Source: an uncultured Duncaniella sp. (lineage in GTDB: Bacteria; Bacteroidota; Bacteroidia; Bacteroidales; Muribaculaceae). Taken from it: DNA of 64,000 bases. The stretch covers positions 1-64,000 of the forward strand of contig NZ_CAJTMT010000017.1 in NCBI RefSeq assembly GCF_910577345.1. Direction: 5' to 3'. Under the pieces are notes generated by a model, which saw only the letters and a list, made by a program, of their open reading frames with translations, did not search any database and was not told where the DNA came from. The translations under genes and the position numbers were made by a program. Shown piece by piece: positions 8,260-15,506 of the stretch. The number at the start of each line of letters is the position of its first letter. The stretch's first letter is position 1.

Positions 8260-8803
8260 TTTGATATTTTCGCGGGTAAATGATAGTGAATATACTTCAT
8301 TGTCAGAATTTTCGTGTGGAGTAAAAGAGATTGATGACTTTATCCATAATGAGATGCGTCTGTGTGCGAAATACAGATATATAACACCTTATTGTGTAAA
8401 GCATTGTGTTTCGGGTGAAATATTGGGCGTGTTCACTCTATCGAATGATTCAATAATGCTTGAAGAGGATGATACTGAGGATTTTCCGAATCTTTCAACC
8501 GAATACCGCTCCATTTTTCCATTACAGCCTTCTTTTCCGGCAGTAAATATAGGGCATTTGGGCGTAAGAAGTGATTTGCAGTCAGCGGGAATCGGGTCGA
8601 TAATCATTCGTTATGTCGCCCATACGTTTACAAAATTTAATGTCGCGGGATGTCAGTTTATTACTGTCGATTCGTTGAATAATCCTCGGACAAATAGATT
8701 TTATTCACGTTTGGGTTTTGAGTATCAGTCTTTGCATGACCACTATCATACTACCCGCCGAATGTATCTTGACATCTTTACAATAAGAAATGTCATTTCT
8801 TGA
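8228..8803 (+). CDS. GNAT-family N-acetyltransferase
   Basis: A 191-residue GNAT-fold protein. FSCGVKEIDDFIHNEM near residues 29-44 resembles the FxCGxxxLDxFL start seen in GNAT toxins (TacT/AtaT type) and their relatives. HLGVRSDLQSAGIGSIII (about residues 118-135) is the acetyl-CoA pyrophosphate-binding motif (R/Q-x-x-G-x-G/A). SLNNPRTNRFYSRLGFEY is the usual C-terminal GNAT motif (Asn...Phe-Tyr...GF). It transfers an acetyl group to an unknown amine; tRNA-acetylating toxin and ordinary acetyltransferase are both possible. It is co-transcribed with the preceding 65-residue protein and ends 12 bp from the convergent gene at 8816, with no terminator hairpin between them. Confidence 0.85.
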   Translation: MEAKIQYSGRDLIFSRVNDSEYTSLSEFSCGVKEIDDFIHNEMRLCAKYRYITPYCVKHCVSGEILGVFTLSNDSIMLEEDDTEDFPNLSTEYRSIFPLQPSFPAVNIGHLGVRSDLQSAGIGSIIIRYVAHTFTKFNVAGCQFITVDSLNNPRTNRFYSRLGFEYQSLHDHYHTTRRMYLDIFTIRNVIS

Positions 8804-8815
8804 CAGTAGTGGTAG

Positions 8816-9469
8816 TTAGAATCTCACACTCAGGCCGATGGCGGGGTGGGTGGTCTGACTGCCTGAGAGGGAGGTGTTGACGGTGGTCATGCCGAGGGCG
8901 AAGCTGACCGGGGCCGACATTTTTGCCCTGCGGGCATATTTGGCCGAGAGGATGAGCTGAGGGACCGATGCGGCCACGAATGCCAGTCCGCCGATTGCGA
9001 GAGCGTTGATGCCGATGCGGTCGTTATGGCCGTATGTATCGGTCAACATGCAGCCATAGAGCCATCCCGCGCTCCCGAGAAGCATCCCTGCTCCAAGGCC
9101 GAATGTGGTCCATCCGGTAGCCTTCAGCACGCGCGACTTGCCCCAGTCGGCTGTCTGCTTGTATGCATCCGAGTAGGCAAGCGGCTTCGCGGAAATCTCC
9201 ATGCTTGCGTTGGAATATGCAATTGGTCTCGTGGCTGTCTCCGGGTCTGCGTTGGAATATGCAATTGGTTTCGCGTTTGTCTCCTGGTCGGTTGCAAAAT
9301 TCTCAGTCCCTGAGAAGCCTGAAGATTGAATCCCGGCCATGTCTGAATAAACATCCACCATGCCTACAGACGATTCCATTCCGCCAACATCCGTAGAGAC
9401 ATCCGATGCCGATACAGCTAAAGAGGCCAACGAAAATGAAAATATGAGAATAAATTTTAGTATGTTCAT
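8816..9469 (-). CDS. Membrane-associated protein with three 14-residue repeats
   Basis: A 217-residue protein with a signal peptide (1-22). A Ser/Met-rich region is followed by three tandem 14-residue repeats (residues ~61-102) of the form ETATRPIAYSNADP. Two hydrophobic glycine-rich segments follow (TTFGLGAGMLLGSAGWLYG and GINALAIGGLAFVAAS). The end, IGLSVRF, has the terminal aromatic typical of outer-membrane strands. The 42-bp DNA repeats behind the motif are nearly identical around GCGTTGGAATATGCAATTGG, suggesting recent duplication and copy-number variability. Function unknown; envelope location inferred. Confidence 0.6.
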   Translation of the reverse strand: MNILKFILIFSFSLASLAVSASDVSTDVGGMESSVGMVDVYSDMAGIQSSGFSGTENFATDQETNAKPIAYSNADPETATRPIAYSNASMEISAKPLAYSDAYKQTADWGKSRVLKATGWTTFGLGAGMLLGSAGWLYGCMLTDTYGHNDRIGINALAIGGLAFVAASVPQLILSAKYARRAKMSAPVSFALGMTTVNTSLSGSQTTHPAIGLSVRF

Positions 9470-9513
9470 AGTGATAATGATTAGATAAAATTCGGAGTAA
9501 CGATAAAGTATTG

Positions 9514-9521
9514 CAAAGTTA
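9514..9521 (-). promoter_or_regulatory. -7 box for the repeat-bearing membrane protein gene
   Basis: TAACTTTG on the minus strand, about 45 bp before the ATG at 9469, fits TAnnTTTG. No good -33 box was found. Confidence 0.4.
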
Positions 9522-9639
9522 CGAAATCAATGCGAAATGATTGCATTTCAGTGTGTTAAGAAACTAAAAAACTTATTTTGTTTTAATTGTTCGTTTGCCG
9601 TTGGTTTTTGATACGATGGCGTGAAGTTTACTTTAGCGT

Positions 9640-10020
9640 AATGGTTTACATGGTGCAGCGGGGATGGCGGACCTCTTCGAGGCCCTTGATTTTGGTCACG
9701 GTTTACCCCATGCCTTCGCTCGACGGTTTCGGGGCTTCGCCCTCACCGTTTCGCTCGTGATGGGGCTATGATTGCAACGCCCTTTCAGGGCTTGTAGATG
9801 GTTGGACGTGCCTTTCAGGGCTTGGAGGGCGGTTGGACGTGCCTTGCAGGAATATGGAATTAATATCTGTCGAGAGGTTAGATGTGCCTTGCAAGGATGT
9901 TGAATTAAGATCTGTCGGAATGTTGAATTGGCCGTTTTGGGATGTGGAATTAATATTTGTTGGGAGGGTGGATTTGCCGTAGGCGTGTAGTGGGATTAAT
10001 GCCTGTCGGGGTGGACTTTG
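9640..10020. repeat. Diverged repeat element plus degenerate ~45-bp tandem repeats
   Basis: Bases 9650-9780 carry GGACCTCTTCGAGGCCC, CCCCATGCCTTCGCTC and CGTTTCGCTCGTGATGGGGC. This is the same order of landmarks as the arms of the composite elements at 19.6-19.95 and 37.7-38.0 kb, but more diverged. From 9780 to 10020 follow worn repeats, first with GCCCTTTCAGGGCTT and then ~45-bp units beginning GGAATTAATATCTGTCG. No credible gene lies between 9470 and 10145; this repeat material fills most of the gap. Confidence 0.55.
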
Positions 10021-10128
10021 TGCAAGGGTTATAATTTTTTGTCTCTTCTGAGCGTCTGTCTTTTCGTGCCTTTTTCATGGATTTGCGATTTTCATGCAAC
10101 GTAATTACGCCCTGAGCCGAAAAATGCG

Positions 10129-10136
10129 TAACTTTG
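10129..10136 (+). promoter_or_regulatory. -7 box for ruvX
   Basis: TAACTTTG ends 9 bp before the ATG at 10146, which would leave a leader of only a few bases. The short leader supports the ATG over the TTG at 10134. Confidence 0.4.
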
Positions 10137-10145
10137 CGGTTGCAA

Positions 10146-10574
10146 ATGGGACGATTACTCGCTATAGATTACGGACGTAAGCGCTGCGGGCTGGCTGTGA
10201 CGGATGTGTTGCAGATTGTGGCCACCGCGCTTGACACTGTGCCGTCGGCACAGTTGATTCAATACGTCAAGACTTACGTCGGCCGTGAACCGGTCGACGA
10301 GATTATTGTCGGACTGCCTAAGACGCTCGATGGCAACCCGTCGGAGTCGATGCGCTATATCACTCCGGCCATCAACCGGTTGCGCAAGGAGCTGCCGGGG
10401 ATGGAGATAAAGTTTTTCGACGAGCGCTTCACCTCGACTCTCGCCCACCGGGCCATGCTTGACTCGGGCGTGAAGAAGAGCGACCGTCGCGACAAGGGGG
10501 CGATCGACCGCATGGCCGCAGTCATCATCCTCAACGGTTATCTCGAGAGCAGACAGTTCTTGAATAATTCATAA
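10146..10574 (+). CDS. ruvX: RuvX/YqgF: Holliday-junction-resolvase-like, pre-16S rRNA nuclease
   Basis: A 142-residue protein of the YqgF family, normal in length. The start MGRLLAIDYGRKRCG carries the first catalytic Asp of the RNase H-like fold (AIDYGxKR). VGLPKTLDGNPSE and FDERFTSTLAHRAM are the other family signatures, and a conserved Asp lies in DKGAIDRMAAVIIL. In other bacteria this protein matures the 5' end of 16S rRNA. The ATG at 10146 was chosen because the motif begins directly after it and the promoter -7 box overlaps the alternative TTG. def follows 353 bp downstream on the same strand, separated by repeats. Confidence 0.9.
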   Translation: MGRLLAIDYGRKRCGLAVTDVLQIVATALDTVPSAQLIQYVKTYVGREPVDEIIVGLPKTLDGNPSESMRYITPAINRLRKELPGMEIKFFDERFTSTLAHRAMLDSGVKKSDRRDKGAIDRMAAVIILNGYLESRQFLNNS

Positions 10575-10605
10575 TGCATGATTCATAATGCATGATTGGC
10601 CGTTG

Positions 10606-10876
10606 GATACAGAAGAACATAAGGGGTCATAAGCGACAAAAGGATTTAGACTATGATGAAACCGGAGGCCGCTTTTTCAATATGGCCGATGAGTTTCCTC
10701 ACTGTCAATAGACGCCCTGATGACCGATGGTCTTCCTCTTTCCCGTCGGATTCCCTGATGACCGATGGTCTTCCTCTTCGCCGCCGGATTTCCGGATGGC
10801 CGATTGTCTTCTTTGATGGATTCTGATATGAATTATTATCCTTATGTCACTTTTGGGACTTATGTCCTTTTGTATC
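10606..10876. repeat. Inverted repeat (ACATAAGG family) enclosing 38-bp tandem repeats
   Basis: The left arm begins GATACAGAAGAACATAAGG at 10606. The right arm ends ACTTATGTCCTTTTGTATC at 10876. Between them a 38-bp unit (CCTGATGACCGATGGTCTTC...) is repeated at 10716 and 10754, with a shortened third copy near 10793. This fills nearly all of the ruvX-def gap. GCATGATTCATAATGCATGA direct repeats sit just before it, at about 10575-10597. Confidence 0.75.
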
Positions 10877-10926
10877 CCCTCCCAACTTTGCAATAATTGA
10901 AAATCAATAAAAAACTTCTTAATAAG

Positions 10927-11493
10927 ATGCGTTTACCAGTATATTTGTACGGACATCCCGTGCTCCGCAAGATTGCCACTCCCATCACCAAGGACTACGA
11001 GGGCCTCAAGGAGCTTATCGAGAATATGTATGCAACCATGTATGACAGCGAAGGTGTCGGTCTTGCCGCGCCCCAGATCGGCCGCTCGGAGCGGATTGTT
11101 GTCATTGATGCCGACCCTGTCAAGGACAGTTTCCCCGAATGTGCGGGCCGCAAGCTCACACTCATCAATCCCGAAATCGAGATTCTCGACGGTGACATCG
11201 TGGGTCGCGACGAGGGCTGTCTGAGCCTCCCCGGCCTTTCAGAGAAGGTTGGCCGCGTGGAGCATATCCGCCTCCGCTGGGTCGACGAGAATTTCGAGCC
11301 TCACGAAGAGGAGATTTCCGGTTTCCTCGCCCGTATCGTGCAGCATGAGTGTGACCACCTTGAAGGGAAGCTCTACATTGACCATATCTCGATGATACGC
11401 AAGCAGCTCATCAAGGGCAAGCTCAACAATATCATCGCCGGTAAGACCCGCTGCGACTATCCCGTCAAATACGCCCCCAAAGCAAGGAAATAG
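10927..11493 (+). CDS. def: Peptide deformylase
   Basis: A 188-residue metalloenzyme that removes the formyl group from the N-terminal methionine of new proteins. All three signature motifs are present: GVGLAAPQIG, EGCLS (metal-binding Cys) and HECDH (metal-binding His residues and the catalytic Glu). I prefer the ATG at 10927 (MRLPVYLYGHPVLR) to the TTG at 10897, since the family starts just before the PVLR segment. The length and C-terminal tail are ordinary for Bacteroidetes. The gene ends at the very large inverted repeat facing the convergent MFS gene. Confidence 0.95.
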   Translation: MRLPVYLYGHPVLRKIATPITKDYEGLKELIENMYATMYDSEGVGLAAPQIGRSERIVVIDADPVKDSFPECAGRKLTLINPEIEILDGDIVGRDEGCLSLPGLSEKVGRVEHIRLRWVDENFEPHEEEISGFLARIVQHECDHLEGKLYIDHISMIRKQLIKGKLNNIIAGKTRCDYPVKYAPKARK

Positions 11494-11523
11494 TAGGGCC
11501 CTGCTGCGTGTGATGCTTCGTAT

Positions 11524-11813
11524 GCTGGAAGGGTACACCTGGAAGGGTACATAAGGACATAAGGGCAGAAGGGACAGAAGTTTTGAGTTGGGAGTTTTTA
11601 GTTTTTAGTTGTGAGTTTTGAGTTAACAGCTTGAAGTTTGCAGTTTTGGAGTTTATCACTGTATGCTTGCGACTATAAACTGCCCGCTCACGATTTACAA
11701 CTCACAACTAAAACCTTAAAACTCACAACTGAAAACTAAAAACTAACAACTCAAAACCTCTGTCCCTTCTGCCCTTATGTCCTTATGTACCCTTCCAGGT
11801 GTACCCTTCCAGC
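11524..11813. repeat. 290-bp inverted repeat between convergent def and MFS genes
   Basis: GCTGGAAGGGTACACC at 11524 starts an arm that runs through ACATAAGGACATAAGGGC and then GAGTTTTTAGTTTTTAG words. Its mirror image runs from about 11700 to 11813 (ending GTACCCTTCCAGC). The outer ~58 bp of each arm pair almost perfectly; the inner AGTTTT/AAAACT parts pair loosely. It combines two repeat families of this genome in one structure and probably acts as a two-way terminator. No gene is present. Confidence 0.8.
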
Positions 11814-11836
11814 AAAAAAGGTTTTTCCTCAGGTAT

Positions 11837-12988
11837 TTAAGCTCCCTGCATACGGTATTTCCGGCCGAGGATGAAGAGGGCTGTGGCACCGATGACCGCG
11901 AAGGGCACTCCGACGAGTGCTGGCGAGGCAAGCCCCAGTCCGTGGTGGATGGCCATTCCGCCGAGAGCGGCGCTGACAGCGTTGGAGACATTGAAGGCAA
12001 TCTGAATGCCCGCACCTCCGAGCATCTCCCCACCCTTGGCAAAGCGCACAATCAGATATTGCAGCGGACCGCCGATGCCAAACAAAGCGCCGGTGGCGAC
12101 AAACATCAGCACAATCGACGGGACCTTCAGCGGTGCGCAGAAATAGAGCGCAGGCATGACCACCACCATCGCTGCTGCCAGCGAACCGCAGACGCGCGCC
12201 ACTCCGTAGCGGTCGGCAAGTTTGCCCGCAATAGCGTTGCCGGTCACCATGCCGGTTCCGGCAAGCATCATAATCCAGGTCATGTTGCCTGAGGTGAAAT
12301 GGGTCACTTTGGTCATGATAGGCTCGATGTAGCTCAGCCAGCAGTATACGCTTGCCTGTCCGAAGAACACTCCGGCATAGATGAGCCACGGAGCCGCGCT
12401 GCGGAGGAATTTGAACTGACCCTTCATGCCGGTGTCGGGCACGGGCGCAAGCCACGGGATCCATCCACGTATCCCCACAAGCGTCAGCACTCCGATGACG
12501 GCCACGAGCCCGAAGGCGATGCGCCAACTGAAAGTGTTGCTTATCCATGTGGCGATCGGGACCCCCGCCATGTTGGCCACAGTCATTCCGCCGACCATCA
12601 CCGCCACGGCCTGCGCGCCCTGTCCGGGTTTGGCGAGACGCGAGCAGACGATTGCACCCACGCCGAAGAAAGCCCCGTGGGGCAGTCCGGCAATGAAGCG
12701 GGAGCAGAGCAGCATCGGGAAATTGGGCGACAGCGCTGCCATTGCGTTGCCCGCCACAATCATGGTGGCAAGCAGCAGAAGCAGGCGGCGCAGCGGCATC
12801 CTGTGGAGAAAGATAAGAATCGGCGAACCGATGGCCACACCGAGTGAATAGCCTGAGATGAGATAGCCGCCGGTGACGATGTTGACATCAACACCACGGG
12901 CGACATCGCCGAGTATGCCCATCATGCCGAATTCGGCTATGCCAAGGGCGAAAGTACCTATTGCGAGGGCTACAAGTCCACGTTGCAT
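11837..12988 (-). CDS. MFS transporter, AraJ-like DHA1 family exporter
   Basis: A 383-residue inner-membrane protein with twelve predicted hydrophobic segments. It begins MQRGLVALAIGTFALGIAEFGM, closely like the AraJ/YdhP group (the GTFxLGxxEF start of DHA1 exporters). Cytoplasmic loop 2-3 has FLHRMPLRRLL, and the second half has GKLADRYGVARV, the repeated MFS loop motif. These proteins export small molecules, drugs or sugars by proton antiport; the substrate cannot be told. Its leader contains an ACATAAGG-type inverted repeat. Monocistronic, convergent with def. Confidence 0.85.
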   Translation of the reverse strand: MQRGLVALAIGTFALGIAEFGMMGILGDVARGVDVNIVTGGYLISGYSLGVAIGSPILIFLHRMPLRRLLLLLATMIVAGNAMAALSPNFPMLLCSRFIAGLPHGAFFGVGAIVCSRLAKPGQGAQAVAVMVGGMTVANMAGVPIATWISNTFSWRIAFGLVAVIGVLTLVGIRGWIPWLAPVPDTGMKGQFKFLRSAAPWLIYAGVFFGQASVYCWLSYIEPIMTKVTHFTSGNMTWIMMLAGTGMVTGNAIAGKLADRYGVARVCGSLAAAMVVVMPALYFCAPLKVPSIVLMFVATGALFGIGGPLQYLIVRFAKGGEMLGGAGIQIAFNVSNAVSAALGGMAIHHGLGLASPALVGVPFAVIGATALFILGRKYRMQGA

Positions 12989-13065
12989 ATTGACATTTCA
13001 GATTTTAGAATTAAAACTACCTATTGGTGAAAACAACGGCTCCGTCCGGAAATCGATGAAAAAGA

Positions 13066-13160
13066 GATACAGACGAACAAAAGAAAACAGAAGCAACAGA
13101 AGCGTATTTCCCCTGAGAGATTAATCTTTTGTCTCTTCTGCCATTTTGTCCTTTTGTATC
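13066..13160. repeat. Inverted repeat (ACATAAGG family) in the MFS leader
   Basis: The left arm begins GATACAGACGAACAAAAG at 13066. The right arm ends TTTTGTCCTTTTGTATC at 13160. It is more diverged than the others of the family. Unlike the elements between convergent genes, it lies in the divergent region between the MFS gene and ettA, inside the predicted MFS 5' leader. Confidence 0.6.
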
Positions 13161-13204
13161 TTCTCCACGGCGGAAGCCAAAACAACCTATTGAATTTCGG
13201 GGTG

Positions 13205-13238
13205 CAAAATTACAAAACTCTTCCCGAATAACAACCAA
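13205..13238 (-). promoter_or_regulatory. Promoter for the MFS gene
   Basis: On the minus strand TAATTTTG (13212-13205) has a TTG about 23 bp upstream (near 13236). The leader to 12988 would be about 210 nt and include the inverted repeat at 13066-13160. Confidence 0.4.
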
Positions 13239-13325
13239 CCTCAGGACAATTTCTTGACCCGGGTTTGCGTTAACTCTATAGCATATAAGTGAATAATATT
13301 CAATAATCATATAAAAGCATACAAT

Positions 13326-15011
13326 ATGGCTGACGATAAGAAAGTGATATTTTCGATGGTAGGTGTCTCGAAGACCTATCCTCCGCAGAAGCAGGTGTTG
13401 AAAAACATCTACCTCTCGTTTTTCTACGGTGCCAAGATCGGCATCATCGGTCTCAACGGCTCCGGTAAGTCTTCGCTTCTGAAGATAATCGCCGGACTCG
13501 ACAAGAGCTATCAGGGCGAAGTCGTGTTCTCGCCCGGCTATTCCGTGGGCTATCTTGAGCAGGACCCGCAGCTCGACCCCTCGAAGACCGTCATTGAGGT
13601 TGTCCGCGAGGGTGTGCAGCCCATCATGGACCTCCTCGCCGAGTTCGACAAGGTCAACGAATCGTTCTGTGACCCCGACGTGCTTGAGGACCCCGACAAG
13701 ATGGATGCGCTCCTCGCCCGCCAGGCCGAGCTTCAGGACAAGCTCGATGCAGCCGACGCATGGAACATCGATTCGAAACTCGAACGCGCAATGGACGCCC
13801 TCCAGTGTCCCCCCGACGACCAGAGCGTGACCACACTCTCCGGAGGTGAGCGCCGCCGTGTGGCTCTCTGCCGTCTGCTCCTCCAGCAGCCCGACATCCT
13901 CCTGCTCGACGAGCCTACCAACCACCTCGACGCCGAGTCGGTCGACTGGCTCGAACAGCACCTCCAGCAGTATCCCGGAACCGTCATCGCCATCACCCAC
14001 GACCGCTACTTCCTCGACCATGTGGCCGGATGGATTCTCGAACTCGACCGTGGCGAGGGTATACCCTGGAAGGGCAACTACTCCTCATGGCTCGACCAGA
14101 AGACCAAGCGTATGGCTCAGGAGGAGAAGCAGGCTTCGAAGCGCCGCAAGACCCTCGAACGTGAGCTTGAATGGGTACGCATGGCTCCCAAGGCACGTCA
14201 GGCCAAGGGTAAGGCCCGTCTGTCGAGCTACGACCGCCTCCTCAACGAGGACCAGAAGGAGAAGGAGGAGCGCCTCGAAATCTTCATCCCCAACGGTCCG
14301 CGTCTGGGTGCGAAAGTCATCGACGTGCAGGGCTTCTCGAAGGCATTCGGCAAGAAACAGCTTTTCAAGGACCTCAGCTTCTCGCTCCCGCAGGGCGGTA
14401 TCGTCGGTGTCATCGGCCCCAACGGTGCGGGCAAGACCACTCTTTTCCGCCTCATTATGGGTCAGGAGACTCCCGATGCCGGCACTTTCGATGTTGGTGA
14501 GACCGTGAAGATTGCCTACGTCGACCAGACTCACCACGACCTCCTCCCCGAGAAGAGCGTCTATGAGGTCATCTCGCAGGGTGTCGAGAGCTTCCGCATG
14601 GGTGGTCGCGACGTGAACGCCCGCGCCTATCTCTCGCGCTTCAATTTCACCGGTGCCGACCAGGAGAAGAAGATTGCCGTCCTCTCGGGTGGAGAACGCA
14701 ACCGCCTCCACCTCGCGATGGCATTGAAGGAGGAGGGCAACGTGTTGCTGCTCGACGAACCTACCAACGATATTGACGTGAACACTCTCCGCGCTCTCGA
14801 AGAGGGTCTCGACGATTTCGCCGGATGTGCTGTCGTTGTCAGCCACGACCGTTGGTTCCTCGACCGCATCTGCACTCACATCCTTTCGTTTGAGGGTGAT
14901 GGCAATGTGGTGTTCTTCGAAGGCTCCTACTCTGACTACGAGGACTACAAGCGTGCCCACAACGACGGCAAGGAACCCACCCGCCGCCGCTACCGCAAGC
15001 TGATGGAATAA
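13326..15011 (+). CDS. ettA: ABC-F protein EttA (energy-dependent translational throttle)
   Basis: A 561-residue soluble protein with two ABC ATPase domains and no membrane segments. Domain 1 has Walker A GLNGSGKSS, signature LSGGERRR and Walker B LLLDEPTNHLD. Domain 2 has GPNGAGKTT, LSGGERNR and LLLDEPTNDID. The start (KVIFSMVGVSKTYPPQKQVLK), the inter-domain linker and the arm region match EttA rather than Uup or antibiotic-resistance ABC-F proteins, and the length is normal. EttA binds the ribosomal E site and gates the first elongation steps according to the ATP/ADP ratio. Single gene, ending at a repeat element facing the convergent BspA gene. Confidence 0.92.
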   Translation: MADDKKVIFSMVGVSKTYPPQKQVLKNIYLSFFYGAKIGIIGLNGSGKSSLLKIIAGLDKSYQGEVVFSPGYSVGYLEQDPQLDPSKTVIEVVREGVQPIMDLLAEFDKVNESFCDPDVLEDPDKMDALLARQAELQDKLDAADAWNIDSKLERAMDALQCPPDDQSVTTLSGGERRRVALCRLLLQQPDILLLDEPTNHLDAESVDWLEQHLQQYPGTVIAITHDRYFLDHVAGWILELDRGEGIPWKGNYSSWLDQKTKRMAQEEKQASKRRKTLERELEWVRMAPKARQAKGKARLSSYDRLLNEDQKEKEERLEIFIPNGPRLGAKVIDVQGFSKAFGKKQLFKDLSFSLPQGGIVGVIGPNGAGKTTLFRLIMGQETPDAGTFDVGETVKIAYVDQTHHDLLPEKSVYEVISQGVESFRMGGRDVNARAYLSRFNFTGADQEKKIAVLSGGERNRLHLAMALKEEGNVLLLDEPTNDIDVNTLRALEEGLDDFAGCAVVVSHDRWFLDRICTHILSFEGDGNVVFFEGSYSDYEDYKRAHNDGKEPTRRRYRKLME

Positions 15012-15026
15012 ACCCTGCTGGGGGTG

Positions 15027-15271
15027 TAGGGACGCGCTGTAGCGCGTATGCCCGATGAACTGCACCCACTCCCGCAAAATAATAAAAATGACAGATTTAA
15101 TACCCGGCCTGTTTATGGCCGAGGATTAAATCTGTCATTTTTGTTTATGCAATATCACGGCAATTCATTTCATGTTCCGGCAATTTTATTCGGGATTTTC
15201 ATTTGGCATTTTCATCTGGCATTTCCACTTGGCATTTTCATCCGGCATACGCGCTACAGCGCGTCCCTACA
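15027..15271. repeat. REP pair flanking a TGACAGATTT hairpin (composite element 1)
   Basis: TAGGGACGCGCTGTAGCGCG (from 15027, running to 15052) and its reverse complement at 15244-15271 point at each other. Each holds the palindrome ACGCGCT-GT-AGCGCGT. Between them, AAAAATGACAGATTTAAT (15084-15101) pairs perfectly with 15125-15142, with a second inner stem CGGCC/GGCCG. Degenerate CATTTGGCATTTTCATC repeats fill 15190-15245. The same arrangement recurs at 31492-31739, again between convergent genes. Confidence 0.85.
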
Positions 15272-15327
15272 GCCCATTACATGTCATCGTGTAAACAGCC
15301 AATGAGCGGTCATCTCCATACGGAAAC

Positions 15328-15358
15328 GGGGAGGTATCCGTTTTTCGGATACCTCCCC
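15328..15358. terminator. Strong 13-bp hairpin before the BspA stop
   Basis: GGGGAGGTATCCG (15328-15340) pairs perfectly with CGGATACCTCCCC (15346-15358) around a TTTTT loop. It is downstream of the BspA gene on the minus strand and of ettA on the plus strand. A U-tract is lacking on both sides, so it may act as an RNA-end stabiliser or two-way terminator. The rest of 15359-15506 shows nothing recognisable. Confidence 0.6.
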
Positions 15359-15506
15359 GCCGGGATAGCATGTGTAAGCGTGATAAAGGCTTAATCGCTA
15401 CTCTGTATATATGCTTATAGCTGCTATCGGTTGGTTGTATTGAATTGGTCGTTTCAGTTTATATCGCTGTCATGTTATCATTTCAGATGATTACCTTGAC
15501 CGGATT

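Noticed and set aside
12299..12851. Long plus-strand open frames opposite the MFS gene
   Set aside because: Antisense shadows of a clear membrane protein; His/Gly/Arg-rich composition with no domain.
13017..14021. 334-codon minus-strand frame over ettA
   Set aside because: Antisense shadow of the ABC-F gene.
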